Below, piece by piece: positions 37,722 through 48,324 of a stretch of DNA of 64,000 nucleotides (position 1 is the first letter of the stretch; every line of letters begins with the position of its first letter). The position numbers and the translations under genes were made by a program. The stretch comes from Styela clava. Taxonomy: Eukaryota > Chordata > Ascidiacea > Stolidobranchia > Styelidae. The DNA lies in contig NC_135251.1 in NCBI RefSeq assembly GCF_964204865.1, positions 14,508,001-14,572,000 on the forward strand, in the 5' to 3' direction. Under the pieces are notes generated by a model. It worked only from the letters and a program-made list of their open reading frames with translations, had not been told where the DNA came from and did not search any database.

Positions 37722-40700
37722 GTAGGTGGTATACGAAGTCTGTATAAGTAACGAAAGTTTTACCTTACTAAACGCCTTATTCAGACATTGCTATGAGTTT
37801 TACCTAAAAGTTAAACCACTTTTTCGCCTGGTGCCTTCAGATTTACCAGCAAAGTTTCAAAACTAGACATGACAACATTTTAAATACATTTCAAATGATA
37901 AATGTTCAAATATTATCCGACCTTGAAAACGTGGGGAGTAATATTTACTTTTATTTGTAGCTATATATACAACAGAAATAGAAATGTCCTGGATTCACGG
38001 CCGTCTAATCCGCCTCGGAATCTTTAGTACTGGAATTGTTTACAAATGTACTTGGTAGACAAGTTCGCGAACCACCTTTGACCTCTAGTGCCATTGATTC
38101 AGAATTTCCAAGTTGCTGAAATGCCCCAGCTCGGAGTAAATTATAAGAATGAGTTTATCTACGGAGTGTGCCATATATATATATATCACAGGCTGTATTT
38201 TGAATAAATTTTTAGCTGATCTCCGAATCTGCTTCCTACGGGTTTGAATTCAACTTCACATCACTTACTTCAACATGTACAGACAACTGGTCATTTGAAG
38301 GGTCCGTATTTTTTGCTGGAACGGTTGTTACCACAATTGGTAAGTTTGCGCCATGTACATATTCAATTAATCATATATTTGCGTTTGATAAAGCGACTCT
38401 TGACTTTGAAAGTCGTATATGAGAATCAGTAGAATGCGGTATGATAAATGACGACAAAAGAGCCTTGCTTAAAAATTCATGGATACGGTGAAGTTCGTTC
38501 GTTAACGTGGAGTTAATATTTCTTTCGTGTGGAGATCTTTGTTCATCAAAAGGTCAAACCCAACAATGCGAAAAGCGACGTTTCAAAATTTCGGGTGAAA
38601 CAATTTGAGTCCAAAGAGAAAGGCAATTTTTTGATTCCATAAAACATAGATAATTTTTGAAGCAAATTAGTGCCTGAAAAGTGATACCGATGCTACCTAT
38701 ATTGAGCTAGTGGTCAACAATGTTTATCCGGTTTCTAAAAAAACATAATTATTGAAATATACGTCATCCTTGCGGTTTTAATTGTTTCAAAAAGCGAACA
38801 AATAGCGAAAGTGACGTCAAACAATCGCTAATGATAAATTAAAATAGATATCTATTTTTAAATCATGAATAACACTGATTACGGAACAGTACTATTGACT
38901 TTACTATTTTGGTGGCATGGGAATGTCTTAATCTACGCAGTTGTCAGTATTCTCATTCGATAATTGTTGAATAAGATGGCAATGATTTTGTCATCAGGGC
39001 GGTGAAAAAGCCTGTATGATTCGGCAATGGTAGAGGAACTTGATCAGTAAAGAGTGTATAAAAATCACTAATTGTTTACAAGCATAAATAACACTTTCTA
39101 TATTTTACTGTAGTATACCAATCTAAAACATCTACATCGACGATTCCCTGCATTTCAGATATAGCGTTAAAACCCCTTCGCGGTAATATAGCTCTACAAA
39201 AATAGAAATTTTATTTAGATTATTAATATTCTTTTCTTGATTTGTATTGATTATATTATTCTGTCTATTTGAATAGTAGGAATTCGGCGTATCAGACAGA
39301 TGTTAATAAGTACTGAAAGTATCCAGGAGCACTGTAAATACAGATTGTGTATATATATATGAATACCTCATCTACCTACCTAAACTTGTCTGTCATTGTG
39401 TATCCAAAAGTAAATAGTAAAGAACATTGTTCGTGGATAACGAGAGAGCATTGCTTAATTATATGAACACGAAAGTCCAATACCTAACCGCAGTACCGGC
39501 ATCCTGCACGAATCACATGGACATGAGGCTGAGTTCGCAAAATCAAAACAAAGAAGACTCGTGACATAATAAAAACACTGTTTACTTTCCATTTAAAAAA
39601 AAAAAAACAGCAAAATTATATCTGATCTGATGGGAAAAAGTAAAGTAATATTCTTGTGGCTACTACTTCCAGTTTTAAATGCGTAAAATTTGAAATCGAC
39701 TGGTAGGGGAAGGTTGGGACACTTTTTTTCTTTTGCATATTTTGAGCCGTTAGTTCTGCATATTCACTTAAGTTGGCGGGACTAATGTATAGAGGGGTAG
39801 ATGTAGCTTTTATTCAACGACTAAGAAATTTCCTTGCGACACACATCTTACTACCAAAATGCTTTGAAAAAGGTCTGTCAAGTGTCCCACTGTACCCCAC
39901 TTGTGGGGCACATTCGGACAGACCCTAGGGCACAATGGGTCTTTTTGTCAAAATTCAACGAAGTATGCCCTTAGAAATAAGCAGTTAATCAGCATAATCG
40001 TCTAAAAAACAGGGAGACTTCAAATTTGAAGATTTAATATTTTTAAAATCAATGTTCAACTGAAATAGTTCAGATATTTTGACAAAAAATTTCGAAAACA
40101 AATTTGATTTTTTCCTTCCTCGAATCTAAATCTGGAAATATTATTGATTCTCGAATGTATTCAATATTCGACCATGGTTCATAAGAAACCATAATATAAT
40201 ACAAAAATATAACGCATCTCTAGGTCTCTAAGCACTTATTGTATCAAACACTCTCGAATTGCGCCCTGTAGGGTATGTCCCACTGAACCCCGGTCCATTG
40301 TTCCCCATAGGAAATAAGTATTTTCAGACCATCCCGAGGCGAAATTCGGAAGGCACATCAGCTTGCCAACGTTATGAATATTTTACAGTGGAGTAAAGCT
40401 GAAAAATATTAGACGGTGGTTTGTTATGTTGGAAATTCTAAAGTGGAAAAAAGAAAAAACTGGATTGGTGAAATTTTAGTTTCAACCTCCCAAAACCTAT
40501 TTCACCTCATAGCTTGCGCCGCTCTACCCGTCCGTTGTCCCTTCGCGGGGACGTTGTAACTCACGGAAGGGCAGATTGAAACATCGAACTGGGACAGGAT
40601 TGCGGATATAGTATGAGTGTGAGAGCTGCTTTTCCACTGTGCTCCATGTCCCAACGTGCCCCACCTTCCCCTACATTGGTTACAGTTTTCCCCACCATGA

Positions 40701-42868
40701 TAGTATCCCCAAATAACAACAGGACTAACAAAAAGAAAGTATAATAGCGGCTTATATCAACTGAATACTCACAGAATTCTCTCAATTACTATTGTAATTT
40801 CAGGTTATGGGAATATGTCTCCAAAATCGCCTCTTGGTCGAGCCATATGCATCATCTATGCTCTTATAGGAATTCCATTGTTTGCTTTGATGTTCGGTGG
40901 GCTCGGTGAAAAAATAGCCAATTTGGTTTTGAAGCTTGAAGAAAGGATAAATGGAAAAGTATGTATTTGTTTCTGTGCACAGCGAGCTTTCTTCCATTCT
41001 AATCAATTTTCAAATAATCATTGTATTGCCTGGTTGTTAAAGTAAGTGTTGGCTTAGAAGTGACAATAGCACAAACTTTGTTAAAATGAATTACCCATAT
41101 TTAATATCCGGTTTACTAAGTATTGGCTAACTTGTAAAACATGACTATGTCTTGCAAATGGATCCATTACAGAGAACAGATACATTTAATGGTTAATTAA
41201 TTATGAAGGTTAATATTTATTATAGGCATCTCGGACATGGGTGAGAAAACTTGTTCTTATTCTCATCGTCACCTTATCATTCGTCGTTTTTTGTCTTTTG
41301 ATCCCGTCTGCAATTTTCCAAGCTGTCGAAGTCAATTGGAATTACGGGGATTCATTTTATTATTCGTTCATTACAATATCTACTATTGGATTTGGAGATT
41401 TTGTAGCAGGTGCTTTATAAGTTATTTAAATTATTTAAACCAAATCAAATCAAAACTCGTATTGGTGTTTTCCGATACACATGTCAATATGTTCCATGAA
41501 TGAGCTTTTTGACACCAAGTAATTTCAATTTCGGGTCAATTACATACAAGACCAGACACTTACCCACATTTTACTTTATTCAGTCAAATAAAAATCCATA
41601 GCTCACATTACTCAACAATCTAAGGAAGTCATGTAAACATTCTTCAAGAATATCAATTAGTTACGTCATTTTTATGTCATCGAAAGTCTTGTCGGTGCTT
41701 GGTGCCGGGATGACCCAGTTACGACCGAGCTTCCAAATAAGTTACTAAAACCTATACCTATTTTATATGGGATTTTAGTATATTTTTTGCTTTCCATAAT
41801 TCATATTTACTTTACAGGAACCGATCCCGAATCATCATATATTCTGATATATCGCATTATGGTTTATTTCTGGATATTATTTGGAATGGCTTTTATGGCA
41901 ACAGTCTGGACGTTGATAACAGACTTCTACAAGAAAACCGGGGAAAGAGGTAGTTATTTAAAATTTTTCTATGGAATTGTCTAATAATTACTTCGCCAAA
42001 ACTTTATCGAAAGTGAACATTATGTATAAATATATGTAGTAGGATACGGCATGTAGGATTATTACGACATAGATGACTTATGATAAAAATTGGCGGTGTG
42101 AATGACATGATGAAGTGTCATCGCATTAATTATTAACTTGTTTTTCTGACGATGGCATGGTTGTAGGTCGAACATTGCCCGCGAATGTGCTTTTTATCTT
42201 TCTTCGTGGTTTTTGAAGATTTGTGGATGGAGTTGATCTAAACTACAACCTGGCATCGTATATTAGTATTGCATCATCCCACACCGATTTTGTTCTTCTG
42301 GTAGTTATTCGACACGAAATGGACCTTTAGATCGTTTTGTTATTAGGTTGCTGTATTTTTGGGGTGGTATTTTTGTGAGAAAATCGTATTTCTCTTTAAC
42401 TACTGAACCAATTGCTTTGAAATTTTCAGTGGTTAGAGCTTGTTGTTGTGGATAAAAAGCTTCTACTTTCATTTATTCCTAAACTATTCACGAAACGTAG
42501 CATTAACGTAATTTATGGATGACGTAGTCAGGCGGGGCCAGGAATGACAAATGAGCCCATTAGATGTACTTGTTGGACTCTTGTTCATTATATTGTCTTT
42601 TAATATAGGTCGTGGACGTGTTCGAAGGAGGCAAACCAATATTTCTAGACATGGGGAGGAAGTGGACGGAGAAGTAAACGAAAAAGAAGATCCACATTCG
42701 TCAGATCGGACCGAAGAAAATGGAGATAATTCGGACACACAAGATTATATTGAAATGACAAGCAAACCCGCAATTTACACTATTGGCATATCTGCTGAAA
42801 CGGAATACGAAAATACGAAGCTTCCTGAAACCGCAAACGGAGGGGAAAATCTTACAGGTTCAGATTGA
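37521..42868 (+). CDS. Two-pore-domain potassium channel (K2P), six coding exons
   Basis: K2P channels carry background K+ leak across the plasma membrane; two subunits form one pore. Joining 37521-37721, 38216-38339, 40804-40958, 41226-41409, 41818-41949 and 42609-42868 gives 351 residues with all phases matching. Visible order: membrane helix M1 about 5-26, an extracellular cap with possible N-glycosylation sites at N40, N56, N64 and N80, pore 1 filter TIGYG at 107-111, M2 about 118-140, M3 about 168-188, pore 2 filter TIGFG at 213-217, M4 about 232-255, then a polar, acidic cytosolic tail of about 95 residues. FITISTIGFGDFVAG in pore 2 and TTIGYGNMSPKS in pore 1 most resemble the TASK-2/TALK clade (KCNK5, 16, 17), but the exact subfamily is inferred. 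An upstream in-frame ATG at 37446 would add 25 residues; a tract ending TTTCAG at about 37480 could instead be an acceptor for a 5' UTR exon, so 37521 is preferred. Confidence 0.93.
38216..38339 (+). CDS. K2P channel exon 2, cap end and pore helix 1
   Basis: The acceptor is TTTTTAG|CTGATC and the donor ATTG|GTAAGT splits the first filter glycine. It encodes NWSFEGSVFFAGTVVTTI. Splitting the codon inside the first pore GYG is typical for many K2P genes. Confidence 0.92.
39704..40673. mobile_element. DNA element, 970 bases, in K2P intron 2
   Basis: TAGGGGAAGGTTGGGACA on the left and CCCCACCTTCCCCTA on the right are inverted, with TA at each edge; the flanking TA suggests a mariner-like target duplication. 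Inside are runs such as TGTCCCACTGTACCCC. Confidence 0.7.
40804..40958 (+). CDS. K2P channel exon 3, filter 1 end and M2
   Basis: The acceptor is ATTTCAG|GTTATG and the donor is GGAAAA|GTATGT. It encodes YGNMSPKSPLGRAICIIYAL and the M2 segment GIPLFALMFGGLGEKI. Confidence 0.93.
41226..41409 (+). CDS. K2P channel exon 4, M3 and pore 2
   Basis: The acceptor is TATTATAG|GCATCT. It encodes M3 (VLILIVTLSFVVFCLLIPS) and pore 2 (YYSFITISTIGFGDFVA). The donor GCAG|GTGCTT is weak but is the only one that keeps the phase into exon 5 and gives FVAGTD at the join. Confidence 0.92.
41818..41949 (+). CDS. K2P channel exon 5, M4
   Basis: The acceptor is TTTACAG|GAACCG and the donor is AGAG|GTAGTT. It encodes TDPESSYILIYRIMVYFWIL and continues through the M4 helix to DFYKKTGER. 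Confidence 0.93.
42308..42470. mobile_element. Fragment of the ACACGAAAGTC element family in K2P intron 5
   Basis: ACACGAAATGGACC at about 42311 and AACTACTGAACCAATTGC with TTTTCAGTGGTTAGAG near 42400 match the interior of the element at 49186-50229. Confidence 0.65.
42609..42868 (+). CDS. K2P channel exon 6, cytosolic tail and stop
   Basis: The acceptor is TTTTAATATAG|GTCGTGG. It encodes RGRVRRRQ, a basic patch right after the membrane, followed by an acidic Glu/Asp/Ser/Thr-rich tail that ends in a TGA at 42866-42868. The last part of this exon is duplicated downstream. Confidence 0.9.
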
Positions 42869-43158
42869 TGCACACAACGCATGGGTGTTTTAACTGTGTA
42901 ATAATGCCCACCTATCACAAGTAAATGAGAGAAATTAGATAATTTCACTGCTGATACACATATTTTTATTTTTCAAATATTTAAATAAAAAATAAGAAGC
43001 TTCCTGAAACCACAAACGAAGGGGGAAATCTTACAGGTTCAAATTGATGCACAACGCATGGGTGTTTTAACTGTGTAATAATGCCCACCTATCACAAGTA
43101 AATGAGAGAAATTAGATAATTTCACTGCTGATACACATATTTTTATTTTTTAAATATC
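42817..43158 (+). repeat. Tandem duplication of K2P stop region and 3' UTR
   Basis: Bases 42817-42983 and 42995-43158 are near-identical copies about 178 bases apart, both starting GAAGCTTCCTGAAACC. Copy 1 holds the last 17 codons with the stop codon; copy 2 repeats it after the stop, so it is not translated. Confidence 0.93.
42984..42989 (+). terminator. Candidate polyadenylation signal AATAAA of the K2P gene
   Basis: An AATAAA lies 116 bases after the stop codon, at the junction between the two tandem copies, and is missing at the end of copy 2. Another AATAAA at 43332-43337 is an alternative. Confidence 0.45.
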
Positions 43159-44947
43159 CTTTCCTGGTCCTATAAAATGTACTTACTGATTTTTAGATGT
43201 ATGTACTGTAATATGTTCCATTTACCTTTGTTATAACATTGCTATTTCTGACTTGAACCAGAAACTGAAATCGCTTTTTTCTTAGGACTAGGATTCTTTT
43301 ACTTTTTATTCACATACCGAAATATTCTTGAAATAAATATGACAGAATGTTTAAAAGCTAACGATATTTCCAGAAGTTCATCATAAAATGCTAATTTTGG
43401 TGTCTCGTCGTGCTGTGTTCTCGTTTTTCGTCAAGTTTTCGTGAAACACTTTGATCAATTTTTAGTGTGGTGAAACAAGGTTTGTTGTTTATGAATCGTA
43501 CATTTCACTTCATATTTATAAATTGGTTCTGGTTTAACGAAAACAATTGGAAATTAGTGTAGCCTACATATTTTATATGCAATGATATATGGAGATTTTT
43601 TACCACTTCCGTTACTCATTCTTCCGATGCTAACTTCAATTTTTTTTTTTAAATAATCTTTACATTTGCCTAGTTACCTATAATCTTCCGTAATCAGATT
43701 TCTGTAATATGCAAATGTCATTTGCTACTTAAGGCTCTGTGAGTTGCGTGCTGTTTCAAATAGCTGTTTGTTCTCGCGCGGAATTTAATCTTGTTTTTAT
43801 ATTAAGCATTTCATATTGATATTACAGGTATAAATAAGCGGGATATTTAGAGGTTCAATATATAGGTGTAAAACGCACCATATTTACTAACATTCGCCGG
43901 TACATGAAATTAATTGCACTTATCCAATGGTATTAAATCACATATGGGTGAGTGGTGGATTCTGGCCATTGTTGGCGAAATATCAAAGGCTTGTTCTTCT
44001 ACATATTTATTATCCATTTATTTATTTGTGACGATATTAACTGGTGTGTACTGTCTGGCATTTCCGTTTCTTATTGTGTACTTTCATTTTCGATGTTTGT
44101 TTAATATGATGAGCTTTTATTCACGTAAATACCCTTGCGTGCTAATTTTTAATTCAGTAACTTATATTAGGGTAACTTAGATATTTCTTACAAGACGCTA
44201 CGCCTGTTTTGCTGTTACCATTTTGTTACTGATACCTCTTATTTCTGTACTTTTTGAGTTATCCTATATGCTGTATAATTTATATTTTGTCGTTACTTTA
44301 ATATCATTTTTCTCTCATTCTCGAATATTACCCTAGTACTGTGCTCAAATGGCCAGATTATTATTGGTTCGAGATAGCGCACCTTAAATGCTCCACTCTG
44401 AATGAACTTGTTTCCGCGGTTTCTATCCCGCGAAGTTAACATGTTCAATCATACAATTTTTGTGATAACATGAAATAAAATGGTTCAGAATATTCTTCTT
44501 GGATCGTTTTATTTTTCCGATCGAAAAATACAAAAAGAGTTTTGTGGTTAGTGAAATATTGACTATTGATTACTTCAAATATTGATTCAATTTGTGTCCA
44601 ATTACTAAGTAACTTAGATCAGTGCCCTAGAAATTTCTTCAAATAATAGATAATTTTGTATGTTTATTGCTTGAGAAAAAGTTGATTTTTTGTGCTGTAA
44701 TGATAAATTTCGTCATATGTATACTTCAATCAGGATATAAAAAAATTGTGTTCCTAATTATTGAGTGTATGAATTCATTTTAAAGTCTGTTTGTCAATTT
44801 TGAGACATAAAATACACAATGTTTTTTCATGTTAATTTTCCTTTCAAAATTCATTCTTGCTGTATTCATGATCGCGCTATACCCTTATAAATTATACATG
44901 CAGGTCCAACTTCAACACGCAAAACGCAAAAGTTGACGCTGATCTTT
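43159..44947. other. Intergenic DNA downstream of the K2P gene
   Basis: AT-rich; no coding region seen apart from short frames. Confidence 0.5.
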
Positions 44948-45036
44948 CTTGGCATTGAATCCGGCGCAATTCAGGGTTACTGTGTGTGTCCTTTATTATT
45001 AATATCTTTCATAAACGACATCGCATCCAGAAGTTG
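44948..45036 (+). pseudogene. Reverse-transcriptase fragment
   Basis: The frame reads SGAIQGYCVCPLLLISFIND and is stopped by a TGA at 45034. It resembles the SG-PQGS-L-PLLF-IFIND core motif of LINE reverse transcriptases. Short and broken. Confidence 0.65.
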
Positions 45037-46825
45037 AAAGGTTTATCGTCAAGCGCGTTGTAACAAGTTCGCTATCTAATATATAAAAAGTCCGAAGTAG
45101 CATTCAGCTAATAGGACAAAACACATTTGAGAATCAAATTTGGTTGAATCGTGCTTAAGTCTGTACCTTCATAAGCTATTTAGCATCGAACATAGTCTAT
45201 CGTTTACTGTGGGGTCGGTCTTCAAGTCAATGAAGTGTGATGCACAGCGAAACTGGTCACCTAAGACATGCAGATGTATAATAGAAGCTTGTAAATTGGT
45301 TTATCATAACCTGAAAGAGAAATAGTTAAATATATTGTCACGAAAGTCCAATGGCTAAGTATATAGTAATAAATTTTCTACCTACGCAGATACATGTTAT
45401 TGGTCACGGAGTGGACCTATGGATCGTTTGGTTTGGATGGTTTCGCGAACACATATCAGCGGATCTCGTGCTCATCAATCATCCACGGACCTTCTGCTTA
45501 GCGAAAGGGGGGGACATACTGACATACAACTCGACTACCCAGGGTACCGGTATCGGTACAGGGACTGTCCTAGCTTTTTCAGGTCCTGTGACGATGATCC
45601 ATTCTTCATGATTCAGTTTTAACGTGAATTTAAATACCGACTGATCCGTGTCACTTCTGTATTACCAAATCAGGTACCGCAGTATACCGTTCTCCATAAA
45701 AACCCGGGTAATTTGTCCGTGTAGTCCCAGTTTTCCGCATACGGTTGCTGGTAAGATACCGCATGTGATTTTCGGAGAATTGGTGATAAAATACTTAGTT
45801 TCGCCATTCATGTTCAAATACTTGAGGTTAGCTCTCTTGTTATTGAATAATGTAAGCGTGTAATCTTTTAGGTAACCCTCATTTTGAGCGATAGTATTAT
45901 ACTACTAATGTTCGGAACCTCATACTATTTGCCTACCGTTGAAGAAAAGAATATTTATTTGTTTGTTGTTCATTTATAAGTCAAGTCAAGTTTATTTTTT
46001 CCAAACCAGTAAAAAAATAATTGAAAACAAACTACGAGAGACTGATAATTACACAGTTGTACTGGGGAAGAGAATTCTCTGGGAACCAACGTTGGTTAGC
46101 GAGCAGCGACACCCAAGATTCTAATATCTAATCAAGAAAATTGAGATTTTATAGTTTTGAAACCACTGGTGAGTACCATACGAAGTATCATCGCTCACTA
46201 GAGACAGATAATTACTGAAGATTATATTAAAGAGACACAAGACCAACGAATGCACTGAGATTATACAACCGCTGAGATCGCATATCGAAGTAGCACCGAT
46301 ATGTTATAAGTGCAAGGGCATACTGGCACAATATCCATTCGCCCACCATTTCTAAACATTGTCTGAATGAAATGCAAGTTTTATATAATGATGTGCGTCT
46401 GTATACTTATTCCGGTACTACCTCAACTGATCCAATATTTCGATAGTATTCACTATCGTCATAGGTGCGATGTTCAAAGTTAATAGTATCTGGTTTATAG
46501 TGCTGGGCCTACGTACCACCCCATAAGCCATACTCATCGATATTAACAGTACTTGGAAAAGTAAAAGTTTCGAGCTAATACATTTTAATCAGATATTAGA
46601 GTTGTATGTATTCATGCTTGCACTTAATGTTTAACACAACTCGCGGTCCCCGGATATATATATATACATTGTTTGGTAGTTCGACATTGACCAAGTATAC
46701 GTTCATTACAAACCTATTTCTTGAAGTCCTAATTGCAATAGATTGGCATGCAAACAACTGGGGCACGTATATCTTTTTATATCCCTTATATCGCATTTTA
46801 AATAATTTTGTAGGGTGCTGCTGAA
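45037..46825. other. Intergenic DNA with repeat pieces
   Basis: CACGAAAGTCCAATGGC at 45340 and GTGGACCTATGGATCG near 45412 belong to the ACACGAAAGTC family. No gene seen. Confidence 0.5.
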
Positions 46826-47036
46826 GTATGTGTACCAAGATGGCGGACACCGGAACGTAGTATGTGTACCAGGTTAAGAATAGGCCTCAATTTTATTCCA
46901 ATTTATTTATTAAGGTTCTATTACAAGTTCGGGGACTAGCCAAGCGATTCCCTTGGTATTTGTACCTAAAATTATGGCCTAACCCTAACCTGGTACACAT
47001 ACTACGTTCCAGTGTCCGCCATCTTGGTACACATAC
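46826..47036. repeat. Inverted repeat, two 61-base arms
   Basis: Arms 46826-46886 and 46976-47036 both contain GTATGTGTACCAAGATGGCG and TATGTGTACCAGGTTA or their reverse complements. Confidence 0.93.
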
Positions 47037-47491
47037 GACAGGAGTACCATTTTGGACTAGAAGTAAATATCTATGATATTTTGCCAGTGTTACCACGTGT
47101 TTATCAGTCGAAGAATACATTATTTGCTAAAATCTACCTTGCAGCATTTTACTGTATATATGTGACATGCTAAATAGAATGTACATTGTGATACATTCTC
47201 CCTCAAAAAATGTCATAGCAGGTAGGATATTTACTGTATTAATTAGCTTTTAGCTTATGTAATATATATAATAATCTCAGACATTTTTGTGTATTTTCAA
47301 TTATTGACAACTGCTTCAAGGACGAACATTCAGTCGATAAACTATAACGATAATGTCGGAATATAATCATGAATTAAAAACGAATCATACGTACGTTTGC
47401 AGTAATATTTAAATTGACGCTTTAAAATCTTAATACAATGTATAAGTACAATAAAAAATTTCTACAAATCCTAATACAAAACTAAAACTGG

Positions 47492-48324
47492 TTATCTTAG
47501 CAATCTTCCATTCGCCAGCCGTCCTCTGACATAGGCCGACGTCGGTCTGCAACGATTCAACTTGTCGTTAGTTTTTGGCGCGTCAAAAGCTGGATTCTTA
47601 TTGAGGCTTCCAGCATTCACAGTATTTTCGTTTTCTTCCATTATATCAGAAAGAATCCGGTCTCGAAACACGACTGACTCCGGTCTCCTCACAGGTTTCC
47701 TTTGCGGAACATTTGGCTTTGAACGGTCGCTGTGCTTATCGTCTTGCTGTGGCGGTGTTGGGTCAGGGGAAGCTGGGATATTTTCCTTTTTATTTGTTTT
47801 CATAGATTGTGACAAGGTTCTATCTCTAATCTCAGATTCATCGTTTTTAGTTTTATCTGTTGTCAAGCTTGGAGAATCAATCTCAATACTTGGTATTGAT
47901 TTTGCGTTGTTTTGTACTCGATATTCTTGATCGAGGCGTTGTCGTAAAGCAGAACCAGGTCTATTTCGAACAATTGGTGTTCGAGGTGACTTCGATTTCT
48001 TTGGAGCAAGATCTTCAGTGGGCATTGATGGTGAAACGATAGTCTGAACTTGATCGTCATTAGTGGGTAACTTAATGTCATCTACTTTTAACCTCGAAAC
48101 TGACTTTGATCGCTGCAGTTGTCCGTTAGAGTTGTTCAGTAAATTCAACTTTTCTTCAACTGACTTAGGTAAATTACGAATTTTAGTATCATTCAGAGAT
48201 TTTAGCTGCTGAGCAGTTATTCCAAGACTCGCCTCTGACCGTCTGCGATCTCGTTCTGCAAAACCCTGTACCAACGACGTTGGGCTAGGTGAATTGGGTG
48301 TACTGCCTCTGCGTGATAACTGAT
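47492..48324 (-). CDS. Ankyrin protein exon 5, disordered tail and stop
   Basis: The acceptor is GTATTACAG|ATCAGT. It encodes 276 residues of low-complexity, Ser/Pro/Lys/Arg-rich sequence ending in GRLANGRLLR and TAA. No domain is recognised. Several RxxS/T and S-P sites suggest phosphorylation, by inference. Confidence 0.9.

Noticed and set aside
40800..41006. Minus-strand frame opposite the K2P exon 3
   Set aside because: It is a shadow of the plus-strand coding exon.
47562..48081. Plus-strand and other-frame open frames over the ankyrin exon 5
   Set aside because: Shadows of the 277-codon minus-strand exon, which has matching splice phase.
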